Assembly (NCBI GenBank): GCA_006384855.1
Contig: VCJN01000295.1
Span: 27,106-91,105 of the forward strand
Origin: Tetraselmis striata
Taxonomy: Eukaryota; Chlorophyta; Chlorodendrophyceae; Chlorodendrales; Chlorodendraceae
Length of the DNA stretch: 64,000 bases
Direction of reading: 5' to 3'
Shown: positions 23,987 through 37,444 of the stretch, one piece after another
Position numbering within the stretch: the stretch's first letter is position 1
How the letters are laid out: each line of letters begins with the position of its first letter
Notes under the pieces: generated by a model
The model's database searches: none
What the model saw: the letters and a program-made list of their open reading frames with translations, nothing else
What the model was told of the DNA's origin: nothing
Translations under genes and position numbers: made by a program

Positions 23987-26339
23987 ATGCAGGCGTTGGA
24001 GGCAGGGGAAGGGTGGGACTTACCCGACGGCGGCGGCCGCGATGGCGACATCGCGTCGCATCTGTCGGTCGCCCCGCGAACCGCACTGCACTCGCCCACG
24101 GAACTCCGCGCCCTGGGCGTCTGCGCCGTGAGGCGGGCTCGCGCGCCGGAGGCAGACAGAACGCGCTCCTCGGCACCGCCGTGCGAACTCCGAGGTGAGG
24201 CGGCGGCGGACACCGGGTGATCAGGGCTCATCGGCTCCCGCTGTCGTCGACTCACAACAGATGTCCTAGCTACTGGCGCCGAGTACTACGATCGGGTGCG
24301 CAGTCGCTTACTCGCCCCCGCTTCCTGGCGGGCCGTGGCCTGGCAGTGCGGCTGGTGCAGGGAGGCTGCCGAGTGAGCACGGTGGAGGTGGTGAGCAGCG
24401 CGGGGCTGGCGGAGGTGTACGTGCAGGGGGAGCGGGACGCGGCGCCGTCCTACCTGTCGACAGCGCGGTGAGTAGTCAACACCTCTAAGCGCAAGGACAA
24501 GGAGCATCCCCCCGCCCCCAACACCGACTACGTGCTCCCGAATCTGGCTGACCTGGACGTTTATCGCGTCGGCGGCTGTCGCCGGACCCGCAGGGCTGAG
24601 GTACTAGACATTGCCGAGGAGGCAGGCGAAGACGTTCCACATGGGGAGATGAGTCTGCCCGCGGAGCTCAAGCGGATCGTGCTGCAGGTGCGTGCACCAG
24701 TGATGGGGCGGCTTAGCGCTTTGGAGGCAGGCCGGGGGGGGGCGGAGGCGGGGGGGGGGGGGGGGGGGGACTTGATTCGCCAGGACAGCATCTGAGAGCA
24801 GCTGTGGGCGGCGCAGGTGCCTCACAGCCCGACGTGGCAGCGGGTGCACCTGAAGCTGCAGTCCTTGATTGGGGACAAGGCGTGCCTGCAGCTGGCTGTG
24901 TTGGCACTGCACGTTGCGGAGGACGCCGATCCTGGAGCTGCGGCGCGTGGCTCCAAATCCGCTACACGCCCCGATGAATGCTCTCACCAAATACAGGTGC
25001 GACCATGGTATTTGGCCCCGCTGCTCTGCTCAGACGGTGGTGGGGCGCGGAGGCGGGGGGAGGGGGAGGGGGTAGCAGTATGCCTGCTATTCCTCAGTAA
25101 AAGCCGCGCACGGCTCACAGGGTCAGAGCTCGGAGTCGCAGATGGACGGGGTGCGAAGCTTCCTAGACGGAATCCTGCAGGCGCGACACGCTCCCGCGGA
25201 CGGGGTGGCGGCGGGGCGCCCAGTGTCTGCGGCAGGTGGGCACCGCGCACTGCTGCAGGCGAACCACCGAGCAACGCATTCTTCCACCTGCACAGTCTTC
25301 ACTTCACCCCGCATGCCACCCTCACTGGTATCTGCATGGCTCCCCCCCGTTGGTTATCTGAAACCTCTCCTGGCTGCCTGGCCATGTCCAGGTAATGCTC
25401 CCAAAGGTGCAGGTGCAGGCCAACCGGGCGGCGCGATGCCGATTCCCACACCGAACATGCCCTCCAGCATGAAGGGGCTGATCGCCTCACTGGCCAAGGC
25501 GCGCTCGCTGGGCAACCCTCAGCCTGGCTATGCCGCGCCCAAGCCCCCGAACACGCAGCCGGCAGATGCGGCGGCCGGCGCGCCCATGCCGGGTCTCATG
25601 GATGCCATGCAGGTGTGCCGCCCGCGCCATGCATGGGTTCATACACCGGCCCACAAAAAGCTCGTGCATCGACGCATCATAGCTGTAACACATCATTACA
25701 GCGGGTGCATATATTAAGAAGACATATGTACAAATACAGACAGTCTGCGGATAAGTAACGTTTTTGACTCTCCACACAAAGAGGAAAAGATATATTAAAA
25801 CGGAGTAACAATTTAGAATAATACATCAAAATATTATAATCGTTCATAGTTTTCCGATAGGAAGGTGCAAAACAATCCAAAAATTGGCCTGCGGACTGTA
25901 TTTAGTTCTACAGCGGTATGCATGATGCTTAGGTACCCCTGACGAGACCTTCGGGCTTGGAGTGTATGACAACCGAATGTTACCATGAATAAATGGAGCT
26001 TTTAGCTACCCAGGTTAGATATGTTTATTGTTAGTTATGTATATACCTGCATAGAGAAATGCGTGAACAGATTGACATGCGGTTGGCCGCTCTGATCCAT
26101 GGTCGCTGCCGCGGACGATGGGTAGGAGCAAGCCGGAGGCCTGCGCCAAGCGGTCAGCGAGGCAGCCTCGCAGCTGGCGGCGGCGCACGAGGCGGCGCAC
26201 GAGGCGCTGGGGGCGCGGATGGGGGCGCTGGAGGCGGCGACGCGGCGCATTAGAGGGCAAGCTGGACGAGGTGCTGTCGCTGCTGCGGGCCGCGCCAGCG
26301 GGCATCGTGGGGCCCGCCCCGCCCGATCCTGCAGACTAG
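23987..26339 (+). CDS. PAAT (C10orf88)-like protein, multi-exon, last part frame-broken
   Basis: Exons that join in frame with GT-AG sites: 23987-24188, 24347-24467, 24594-24687, 24817-24996, 25121-25235, 25392-25612, 26035-26121. A final coding stretch reads to the TAG at 26337-26339. The order of features follows human ATPase PAAT: an N-terminal beta-rich part with VVSSAGLAEVYVQGER (PAAT has a similar ILSSARNMEVYLGEE), a strand pair around RVHLKLQSLIGD, a short helix MDGVRSFLDGILQ, a linker, then C-terminal helices EMREQIDMRLAAL and EGKLDEVLSLLRAAP. PAAT is a Walker-type ATPase linked to mitochondrial ABC transporters; function here is inferred from resemblance only. Between 26121 and 26255 the frame changes at least twice (an in-frame TAG near 26123 and a shift near 26249), so the gene is either decaying or carries sequence errors or an unseen splice. 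Confidence 0.5.
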
Positions 26340-29300
26340 CCTTGTGCAAGCAAGTCTCACCGATAATGCCAGTGTGCGCCTACGCTTGCCTTACAGCCCC
26401 AAGCCCTTGCATTTAATGATAGGGCCTTGAGCAGGCTGAGCCCTGAACACTAGAAACCGCTATGTAAGGGCGCCCCTCCGCACACTGAATGAACCCTAGT
26501 ATTACCCTAACGTAACCCTACAGTATGGCACCTTTTCCCTCTCATGCCCACGAAATTGCCTTGCAATATCACGGCGAGCCGCCTGTGTTACTCTAAGGAA
26601 CATATTAGCGATAGGTCGTTGTGGCATAGGGGGAGAAGACCACCACTCCATTATCCGGGCCTACAGTGTGCAGTTCCAAGCGAGCGTCAAAACAGTGGTG
26701 CTAGCAGTTTCAATATCAGGCGTGCATCACTCTGCATCTGGACACATGCACGTGATTGCACACATGGCGCTCAAAGCTCAGACTGCGTTGAGGTTATGTG
26801 CACAATGAATGGCTCAAACTGTGCCGTTCTCGCGTGCATATGCTGACGTACATGCTTGCTAACCATGCAACTTCATTGACAACACTTACAGTCCCCCTCG
26901 AAAGTCTTGACATGTACGTATCTGTCCATATCGAAACGTCAGCACCGGCGCCGCCGACCGCCGAGTGGTACAGTGGCGCATTCTTATGATATAATTAACT
27001 CAGAATATTGATCAACGGCTTGAGATGTGATAGGTGGCGGAGGGGGGGCATGCCTGTTACTTTCGTGATTCCGCTCTGCGCAGGTTCGAACCCTGCCGGG
27101 CCCCTCGGTGGAAATATAACCGAGGGGGGTAGGTGGGGCCCGATGCAAATAGTTTTAGGTTCTCCTACAAACCCTAGTACAGTGGCTTACCGCGCGACCC
27201 ACATCCCGATAAAAAGACTATGTACTCGCCCCATTTTCCCCGGTTGGGCCCACTAGGCGCAGCCCAACATCAGAATATGGGAGCGTATTGATGGCCGGCC
27301 CTACCACATACCCTGGACGATTCCCTAGCAGGTGACCATATGGACCCACTCGCTGACTCGGGGGCTGCACCTCTGCGCAGTATGGGCTGAAGCCCGTCTC
27401 TACCAAGGGCGCATTGAATGCGGACAACAGCTGTAGCATGTAGGTGGGTTGGCTTTGGAGCAAGCCGTTATCGCAGTATTGGCCGTTTTGCGGGAACTGC
27501 TCACATGCTTGCATGCCGACGGTGGGGAGAGCGTGCCTTTGTGAATGTGCTCTAAGACGGTAGAGCTGACTCTTGGCGTGCATCCGTACAAATAGAACGC
27601 ATATACGTGCGATATAAAAATTCGTGCCCTTGTGACATTGGGTTATCAAATTCAATACTAACCCTGACAAATGACACGCACACATATGGCATTTACAACG
27701 AGAGCCCAACAAACGCCACTTATTTTTAGGGCTCCCCCCACGCATGATGTCATGTTCACGTATGACACATGGAAGGGCGCGGCCGGAAACAAACGTGAGG
27801 GCTCATAATGGGCCAATGTACAATTTATGCTTGACAAGGGGGGCAAGACTTTTGTGGGCAGGTGTATTTACCGGCCAGTATTAGCATTGGGCTTGGATAA
27901 AAAGCTGAGGGATAGGGGGAGAGAGAGAGGGGGAGGGGGTTAACAAAAGGAGAGGCGCCATGTGGAGCGAGGACGGCATTTTCAAGCAACTTAATAGTTG
28001 GAATTATTACTGCAGCTTGGCGGACGCGCAATCTAGTATAAGGCGGTGCGGCTACAAGTATCGCGGTATCTAAAGTACCTCTGCTCGCCCCACGACCACC
28101 GGCCACCGCCCAAGCCCTACTTTGGACGCAGGCGGCGGGCAAGCGGTGCGCGCAACATATGTGCGTCGGGGCGTCATGGGCACATGCATGGTTATTTATT
28201 CCATCTTTCGCCCGCGGCGAGTGTCTTACGCTCGCTCCGACCCGCAGGCAAGAAAGCGCCACGTACCCATATTTGAGAAATATACATCCCATCCAAATCG
28301 GCGCGACGTCAGCCAAGTGGCGCAGTAATAATCGCTTGCGAGTACAAAGTAGTGGCCCTGTGTATTTTACGACTGTATTATATTGGCAAAGTGTACGCCT
28401 GCCCCGGTTTAGGCTGTTGGACTCTGTGGCGAAGTATATCTTTTCTGGCGAAGTGTACGTGCTGCACCCCACAAGACCAGCTGACCAAGCGGGGATCAAG
28501 TGGGACCCCAACATATGGACCCGCCCCTAACGATGTAAGAGGACTACATACATACGAAGTACCGTGCTGCCCCTAGTTCAAGGCGCAGACCTATAAACAC
28601 TACCGCCACAACGAAATAGCAAAAAGTGAAAAGCTTTTGCAACTTTGTTCCTACCGGTCGTTCGATCACACGTACGGGGTGGCTTTCAACCCAACATATA
28701 TGACCCCCAGCAAGGGGATATCGCATGCTGTAGCATATGAGGTCCTTCGAAGGCCAAGTGCCTACCTCTCCTCTTCACACCCAATGTAGTAATTCCTCGT
28801 GGGCGGAGGTCCTCATACATCACTATGATAGAGTGATTCCGGCCTTAGGTACCCAAACAACAGCTTGTGTAAGGAAGCTTTAAGAGCCCCCCCCTCCCCG
28901 CCAATTCGCCTAGAGCGCCCAGGGATCCCAGCTCCCCCGCCCATGCAGCCCGTTGCGTAGCAGCATCTATCACGGCTGCGACATATTTTATATGCTAATC
29001 CCATGTGATTAAGCATTTTTCATCTTCACAGTATCATGATGGCTAGGTGTCAGGCCTTTGGGGCGGGGAGGGGGGGGGGGCGTGTCCTCCACCTCCATTT
29101 AGAGCTGTGCCATCGCCTTCACATCCTCCGGAAGTCCGGAGGAGTAGTGCTGATGGCTCCGATGTTGAGTCGGCTAGATCCTCCGGAGTGCAGCGCCAGC
29201 GCGTAGTTGGCTTGCCGCCCCGGACAAGAGGCCTCGGACGCTAGCCGCGAAGCCGGCACTTCATCCCCGCGGAGCTGGCGCTAGCGGAGGGTCTCGAAAG

Positions 29301-30480
29301 CTTCAACGACGGCCTCAGGTGTCCGAGGTCGGCTCGGTGTCCGCTCGGCCTCCGGTGCCAGCAAGCCGAATCGCCCCCCCCCCCCCCCCCCCCCCCCCCA
29401 CCCCACCCCCGCCCCACCGGTGTTCCGTGGGCGGCTCGAGGCGTCGCCGGCGGGTGTCCTCCTCTCTCCGGCGCGTCGTTTTGCACGATTGGCGGTGTCT
29501 ATACTCCGGCTCTGAGGCGGGCGCCGCGGCTCCCGTCGACAAATTGAGGCAGGGGCAGACACTCCACGCAGCAACAGTAGATGTGTGCGGTTTTGTAACT
29601 GCATGCTCAACGCGATAGCAAGTGCGAGCTCACACTTGCTACTTGGGGTTTTTAATAAATAATCCTATCATCACTTCTCTTCATGTGGCGGGCGGGGCTG
29701 GCAGTGCCCACGCGTCACACAACAACTTCGTAAGCTTCTTCCTATAAAATCTGCAACTTGTCCTCACATATGTGCTTGTGTCTTCATTATGCCGGAACTG
29801 CCGCCGTTGCATGTGAGCGAACGGCCGCCGACTGCGCTCGCTGCCGGCTACTGCTCGCTCGCCATGCAGCGTGTGACGCCACGGAAGAAGGCCGTTCGGA
29901 CCTCCGCGGTAGCCGAGGCCGTGCGAATCAAAGTGCAACACGAGCTACAACTTTGACTTCTCGCTGGCGTGGATGCCGAGGTCGGCCGGGCGTTGCTTCA
30001 TGTCACGGCGTCCATATATTCGTCGGAGGCGGCAGATGGGGGGTGCACTTGCTTTGTTGGTCTCCCCGTTCTCCTGGATCTCAAGGCGCGATATGGACCT
30101 CTATCGAGCAGTCCCGGGCGGTGGTCTTAGCACTCTGGGCGATCCGGATAGACACCGAAGCCATGTCACACCGCGCACATCAGAGCTAGCGGTGATGTAT
30201 GCGATATCAAAAGCCGCATAGTACCCGCGAACTCCTCCTCCGGGTTGCTACTAGAGTGCCCCCATCCCACTATCCGCACATTGGCACTGTAGACACTCTA
30301 GACAGCCGTGGCTGGGTAGCGGGCATGACCGAATGGCGGAACCCCATTCATCCATTTATCGGCCATTGTCCATGTTTGACATAAAATGTGCGGTGCGGTT
30401 CCAATGATGCCATGACTAAGTCCCAGCTTCAGAAAAGGGAAGTACAATGCCGGGTGACTGCCATTCTTCATTTTTCATGA
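26340..30480. other. Intergenic region, nothing convincing
   Basis: No coding region with a recognisable domain. Noted details: a tRNA-like T-arm at 27080-27096 followed by a GC hairpin at about 27100-27145, and a G-run at 29071 and C-run at about 29376-29400. Some frames at 29.76-30.2 kb look protein-like but give no family signature. Confidence 0.5.
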
Positions 30481-33400
30481 TTGGGACATGCATGTTGTGT
30501 CGCCGCCACGGACACTGACATCGGAAATGTGGATGGGCGGCGCCATTTGACATCAAAGACACGGTCGCCAGATACGCCAAGTGGCTCGAGGAATGCACAG
30601 CATCCTCCCACTCCTACCCGGCACCGCGAAGCCTCACGCACATTCACCCCGACATGCACCTCCACATCACGGGGTACTCGTCCGCCTTCGCCGACGACAC
30701 ACACCTCGCCACCTCCATCCGCGAGGCCTTCAACTACTAGCACGAGGCCACGAAGGTAGCAGCACGGACCAAACTCTCGGAACACCTATCCCCTCCTGAT
30801 AGGACCGCCACCTACAAGCAATACAAAGCCAAACCCACAACCGCGGCCATAATGCGCAGGTTGGCCCAGCTATGTGCAGTCGGCCTTGAGACCTAGGGTC
30901 GCCCGGGCAACCCACCGACGAAACGACGCCCCCATATACCGCCTCGAAACGGCCGCAGAGATTACCAGAGCCGCCCCCACCCACACCCTAGCCGCCATCC
31001 GATCCGCCCTCCCGAAGGTAGTACATACCCTATCGCAAATTCTCATCCTACCAAGAGGTACCGTACCCCCGCCGCGCTACCACTCCCCCGACATGCTTCG
31101 GCTCTCCGTACACAACACATGGTTATCTGTCCTTCCGCGATTCGCATGCCGGCCACAACTCGCCCCGCCGGTCCTACAACCCCAGCGTGCCCCAGCCCAA
31201 GCCCGCACGGCCCAATTCCGCACGCAATCCCTCACAGTCCATGCAACCCGGCTGCCAGCCAGCGACGTGACCCGCATCGCCTCCAGAGCCCGCGGACCAA
31301 TTGGCGTCAACCAATACCTCGTCCACTAGGCCCGGATTCTCAATCCGGGATTATCAACCTTGCGGAAATCAACGCCAAAAGCACACGGGCTTCATCTCGG
31401 CCTCGTGCACACCCACGCATCACACAAGACTGCCTTTTGCCACGAGAAGTAAAAAACGCCGGTCGACGCCACTGTACCCACTGCCACCTCCCCGTTGCAT
31501 GCATCGTCTGGAATTGGCCATTCGAGGGTGCCCCAACGTGATGGTCCACCCCGCTTGCGTCCTCGTCACGGATGCCAAGTGTGCCAAATGCGTCCCTAAA
31601 AACAACCATGATGACACCACCCACCTATTTGATGTCCAATGGGAACCAGCCTGGCAACTAGCCGAATCCATTATGGATACAGAATCCGGACCGCGCGCAC
31701 TCAATGCAAGCCATCGCATCCGAGCCAGACTCGAAACCCCGGAATTCCCCCCCGCTCAACCGGCCGCATGGCACCCCCACCTAAACACCGAGTGGAAATC
31801 AGACTCGCTACCATCAATCCGGACCTGGACTCCTTGCCAACGGGGAATTATACTCCAGCGTCCAAGACGCACACCAACTAGTGCTCAACAAGCCGGACGG
31901 CACAGCCTCCCATACCCTCGACCGCCCAAGGGTCGAACACCTCCACTTTCTCTTTACACCATACCGAACAAATAAGACGTTTGCATAGGAGGTTTATGTG
32001 CTCCTGGGCAGAGTGGGCACCCTTACTGCGATTGGCGACGACAATTCCAAACACCAAATCCGAAGAAACCGATGGGCCACGGATGACCGCTTTACACAGG
32101 CAGTCATGACCGCCCTCCAAGCCCGCACAGAGAGGGACCCCCTGAACAACATAGTCGATCTACACCTCCCAGTATCATAGTATGTATCCCGAAGATGTAG
32201 TTTTCGGCGCTAGACCCCCCAACGACCTGTACTTGTGGGCTAAAACGTCCCTCGCCGAATACGACAACAAATGTATGCTGAAAGCGGTGCAACACGCTCT
32301 CCGTAGCGTGCACGCTCAGAGGCACGGGTATGTTGCCACGGTGCTCATCCTCTTCGAGTGGATAGACGCATCCTACAAAAAAGCTCATCTCCTCAACCAC
32401 CCCTACATACATAAATTATGCGAGCTCCCCGCGGATCTCGCCAAATTCCGGTCCCCAAACCAACACACCGAGATAGCCCCGCACAAGGACCTCGGCACCA
32501 AATGGCCGGTAGGAGTGTACTTGGTGGCTTCCGCCCCTTACCTCGAAAACGTCAACGCAGCGGAAGCTTCGACCAAGATGTCGGCTGCCCTCAGGGTCTT
32601 GTACCCCGGCTGCACTACGACGCACTCCACCTTAACACCACCCAACGACCAATAGGCTCGGACGCAGCAAGAGCCGCAACAACAGCCCCCCGTCTTCCCA
32701 AACCGCCTCGCGACTAGCAGATACCACCCGCCGCACTGGAACTCCGCCCGCTGACGTCACCGATCCCGTCCATAAAACCCATGGAACGACGGCACGACCC
32801 GAAAAGCTTTACATACACCGACGGCTTCCGTATCCACCGCGGCGGAGCGGCGGGACGAATCAGCGCCGGGGTCCACAACCGGGCACTAAACCCATCGCAG
32901 TGGGAGGCAGTGGAGGTAGACGAAATTCGCCGCACCATCACCATAGCCAAACTGGCCGCCATATCGGTGGCGCTCGAGTCTGACCAGCCTTCCGAAGCAC
33001 ATCCTCTCAGATAGCGCAGTCTCCCTTCGCCTAATAGAGCGCATGATGTACCGGCCGGTCACCTTAGGACGTCACGCTCGCTCGTCGTCACTCAAACCTG
33101 TCATCTTACGGCGTCAGCGAAGTAGCCGACGGGAAAATCCCACCTGACGCCATCGTAACCGTAGGCGCAACTCCCGAACGAATCGATGACGTGTGGATGA
33201 ACCCATGCCAAGGCGCGCCGACCACCACTCACACCCCCCACAACTTGAATGCCGCCCTTCGGAAACACGCCAACGCTACAGTAGGCTGCGACGCCTCCGA
33301 CGAAACCCTACCTTCCCACCTCATAGACCAAGCGCTGGCCACAGGTGTAATGCCGGACCTCGTCACCCCCTCGGAAATCACGAGCTCGGAAAGAATCTAC

Positions 33401-34400
33401 AGGCTGGAATTCATGTGGGGAACACGCTCAAGCCGAATGAGACCCAAAGTAGGTCAGCCGTCCTTTTTATGCGGGAAATGCGGACAGCACCTTAGCAACG
33501 GCCACATGGCAGGCAATTGCCCCTCCATGGCCGGCCTTAAGACGGACCGACACAACAGCACGCTTAAACTCCTCCTCAACGAGCTGGAAGTCCTGAACGG
33601 CACTCGCAGGCACGTACTATCCACGGACACGGGCAACAAACATGTGGTTGACTTCTCCTCCCCCAACAGAGACACCGTGATCTCCGACCTAACCGACAGA
33701 ATCACACACACAGTCCCGTGCATCAACATCCCCGATCGCCTAGCGGACACCCAAGAAGGGGCAACCGAAGGTCCCAGCGCCGCCCAAGCACCCACCCTGC
33801 TCCCCACGACCATGCTACCTCCTCACCTCCGCCATAAACAGTGCAAGCCGGACGCAATACGCATGTCGTCGGATTCGACTGGGACCCGGCCACCGAAACC
33901 ATATCTCCTAGCACCGATCCTAGAGCAGTCCAACAAATACAGATTATCGAATTGAAATACTTTATTGATCTCAATCATGCCACCGTGCACGCTCTCATCC
34001 ACGACAAATATTATGGTGAGCGCCCTACGTCAACAAGGCTAGCAATGTCCGATTGAAATCACCGTCCATGTGACCCTCAACCGCCGCGGCACCATGCACA
34101 AACTCACACAAGAAGCCATCCATAGCCTCACGGTCCTCCGCCCCAAGAAGCAACCCCCGGACAACCCCCTCCGCCTCCTAGCGCCGCTGCAATCCGCCTT
34201 TGTAAGAAATTCCAAAGACGCTCAATCGGATAGCTACATACTCTCCTCCGCATATCCCGACAGTCCCTCAAACATGCCATGTCCAACCCCAATACCTCCC
34301 ACGACCCCGCACGCACATCCACCGTTAACATACACGCTTCCGCGGATCACCGTACACGACACCCCCGCCGCGGCAGAGGGGGGGGGGGGGCAATACCAAG
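30480..34400 (+). pseudogene. Degenerate LINE (non-LTR) retrotransposon with RNase H
   Basis: Fragments of one non-LTR polyprotein occur in order on the plus strand in several frames. A reverse-transcriptase active-site box FADDTHL is at 30687-30707. A YTDG RNase H motif at 32814-32825 is followed by an AKLAAISVALE helix (the usual glutamate replaced by lysine) and LSDSAVSL for the third acidic site. A C-terminal C-x2-C-x8-H-x4-C finger lies at 33470-33520 followed by GLKTDRHN, as in other algal-type LINEs. The terminal IIELKYFID segment near 33945 also matches LINE ends. Stops and shifts separate the parts (for example at ~30738, 32655, 33955), so it cannot encode a working protein. No poly-A tail or target duplication was found, so the outer limits are approximate. 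Confidence 0.65.
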
Positions 34401-36060
34401 CGGCATGGAAGGAGGAGGGGCGCGGACCAAAAGGAGGAAGGGCGGAAGTTGCAACATCCGTAATCCCTAGGTTCCCACAACGGTTGGATAAGCATGTCCT
34501 AACGGCAACTAGGCTTGGGCAGTGGAGAGCAACAAGTCAGCATGTTTTGTATATCAATGTCAAATTCAATTTCTACGCATGCGCCTGGATCGAGATCCAT
34601 GCACGTCCTCTCGACGCGAGCCCCCCTACAAACAAAGACATCTTCCACCTTGGTGTGGTCGGCACGCCTGCTGGCTGCCCTAGCTCGTAGTAGTATACGA
34701 AGCGCGTGTAACTGGCACACCCAAACTGTCTCGATTGCATGCTAATGTTAAATGATATAAACCTGTATGTGGGGTTTCCAAACAATGTAAGGTGCCTAGT
34801 GTAACCCCGACAATGTTAGTTGTCATACTACATGCGTCAAAATAAATTTTCAACAGCCGACCTAAAACTCTGTGCACCACTACGCACAGACGAGCCGACG
34901 TTCGGTACCGGGTGTATATAACAAAGCGTAATTGCTGTCACTATCAGGCTGCGACACGAGCGTTTCAGCGACGCTCTTTGTACGCGCGCACGCCCGTGCG
35001 CAGGTTGGATTCTCGCAGTGGGCAGATTTACTTGTAGTGAGGCGAGCCCGCCGCGCGCAAATAAACCACACGGTACGCGGACTTCGCGCGGACTTAGCGG
35101 GCGCGGGTGCGGGTGAGACTAAGTACCGCACATAATTTACAGCCACACTATGACCTTATGTATTGCGGGCTTGTACTGCAATTTTGCGCATTTTATTGCG
35201 CTGACCGGCAATCGTCTTTGGGTCTCGTATGAAATGTGCGGGGTGGAGTCTGTGCCACAATTCCTCCATCGGGGATATCATGCGCGGCTTAAGTTAAACG
35301 CCATCTCCGTGGATAGCGCTAGGCGCCACATAGATTATTCCATGTGGCATGACCACTTGTTCGCTTTGCGCAGTATAGCTAGTTCGCTTCGCCAAAGTTA
35401 AGCTGTCTCATGTTATAATAGGTTTAAGTAGCTCATGCCTTCCCATATCGCTTTGTAGTGCTTGCGTTTTGCTCGGGGTAGCTTGATAAGAAGCTCTTGA
35501 GAAATTATGTCGGCTTGTCATGGATATGTGCGTTCAGTCCATTTCAACCATCGTGTTAAGTCGGGCACGACACGAGGTTGTAGCAATTTTTGTGTAGCAA
35601 TTTGGAAACACACGGTGTTTTGGAGCGCCGACGAAACCGCGTGGAAACCTGCGTCGGTTTCCTCAGCGATTTATCCTTTTTTCCCACGTTGTAGCCATGT
35701 AGCATTTTTGATACTACATGAGGGACCAGTATACATTTTATGTACCGCCCGGTACATCCTCCATTGTTCTATTTCATCGAACCTACTATCAAAGTGCTTT
35801 AACTGCTACAGACACGTGAAAACGGGGGGGGGGGGGGGGGTTGGCGAAACCAATGTGGAAAGTTTGTAAAACAGTTATAGCACTTTTAGACTTAAAATTG
35901 CTACAAAATTGCTACAAAGTGCTACAGCATAGGTGTATTGAAAGAGGGGAAGGGGTTGGGGCTACACTTTATATATACGTCATCGTTGTCGTCATAATAC
36001 TCCTCCGTGGCGGGGGGGGGGGGGGGGGGGGGGAGGACCGCACCTCAAAAGCAACGTCCC
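34400..36060. other. Intergenic region with simple repeats
   Basis: No gene recognised. There are G-runs at 34380-34390, 35825-35840 and about 36013-36033 and a loosely repeated GCTACAAA motif around 35.9 kb. The DNA is less GC-rich than the host genes. Confidence 0.5.
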
Positions 36061-36980
36061 TCAACGGGCCTTTTTTTCACCAGGGACGCGTTTCTGCTTG
36101 TGGACACGGATACTATTTTGACAAAGGTAGTCACGAACGTTACTCATGCGAAGTTTCTTGCTCTTTAGGATGTCGCGGTCGTCAATCCTCACCATGCTCT
36201 TGGCGACGAAGATGTACTCGTTGATTTCATCGAACTGCATGTAATGCAATTCTTTGCCCGTAATCTCGAAGAACTCCCCTAGAAAGTCAGACATGGCATT
36301 GTCGTCGCGCACACAAGTGCGGCGGAAGTCAACAAGCGACGCCGGCGGGTTGTTAAGCAAGTGTAACTCAGCCTTGAACTTCATGAAGTAGTCGAAGGCG
36401 GCCAATTTTGTTGACCATCTTTTCGTCGATGGTGAGATTAGCCTCGTACCCTTCTCATACTTGGAACACCTATCCTCGAGCTCTTCGTCGGAACACGCCG
36501 GATCATTATAGAGGAACTTTGTACCAAACCTGAACATCAACACGCGCTCGTTAAACACCGCATCGTTGTTCATCAGTTGCATGCCACCTCCTTGAAGCTC
36601 ATGACGATGCTCGCCTTCTTTTATTCGAACCTAAAATGCCTCCCGCTATGGAACTTGCGATTGCCAATAACACATGACGCAGTGCTACCGGTCCAATCCT
36701 TGATCGTGGAGGGATTTAACCTCATGAGGGGTCCAGATCGTCGGCGATGATGCGCGCGCCAATCGCGCCCTTGAGCTCTTGGAGCCCGGCGCCACGATTG
36801 TTCTTGCTGTTGCTCGAGTCCTTCTACAAGAACTTCTTGGCCATGCTCGCCTTTCACTGCGAGCTCGCCAAGAACGTTGTTGATGCCGAGAATGAGCTTG
36901 GACTTACCCGTTTTACCGTCGGTCTATTCTCTGAGAACATCACATCCTTCTTGTTTGCCTTCTTGGGGTTAAAGGAAACC
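36061..36980 (-). pseudogene. Relic of a D5-like SF3 primase-helicase (viral or virus-like element)
   Basis: Read from right to left, pieces in different frames line up with the SF3 helicase and C-terminal region of D5-family proteins. They are a Walker A stretch DGKTGKSKLILG (~36885-36920), a Walker B-like GARIIADDLD (~36730-36760), IKDWTGSTASCVIG (~36660-36705), the sensor-like IVMSFKEVAC, then the intact 173-codon frame at 36061-36582, which begins with NDAVFNERVLMFRFGTKF, where D5 proteins have the conserved arginine pair and FxxxF. At least three frame changes and internal stops (near 36597, 36625, 36725, 36827) show it is dead. D5-like helicases occur in large DNA viruses, virophages and related elements; the source group cannot be told. 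No other viral gene is evident beside it. Confidence 0.55.
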
Positions 36981-37444
36981 GCAAAGGGTGGTCCTCTCCA
37001 TTAGCCTCCCGGACTGTCTCGTCATTATATTGTAATGGCCCGTAATCGCGATTTTCCACGGAATGGGCGTGTAATTGCCGTATCTACCGTGTAATCGCCA
37101 CGTTTGTGCTAGGCTCGGTAGTCGCAATGACGTGCCCGGCTCGCCCGCGTTATGTAATATGCTACCAGTAGCATCACGTTGTGCCCTCCCCACGGTACAT
37201 TGGACCCACATCGCGCCTCGCGCGGCTGCCCGTAATCATTGGTGCTTTCGCCACACTGTACTTGAACGCCTCACAAGCTCCGTGCCGACGACGCAACGGC
37301 CAACGGTACCGTATGTCGCAAACCGGCTGAATTGCTTCACGTCCCGCGGATAGTTTACCATGCTGCATCGCGGCAGCGCCGGAGCGCTAGTGACTGGCCC
37401 CCGCCAACTCCCGCCGCTGCGAGCCGCCGGCGCCGAGTAGTGCT

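Noticed and set aside
27010-27110. Possible tRNA around a perfect T-arm (27080-27096)
   Set aside because: The T-arm GCAGGTTCGAACCCTGC is good, but no matching 5' acceptor strand or D-arm is found upstream.
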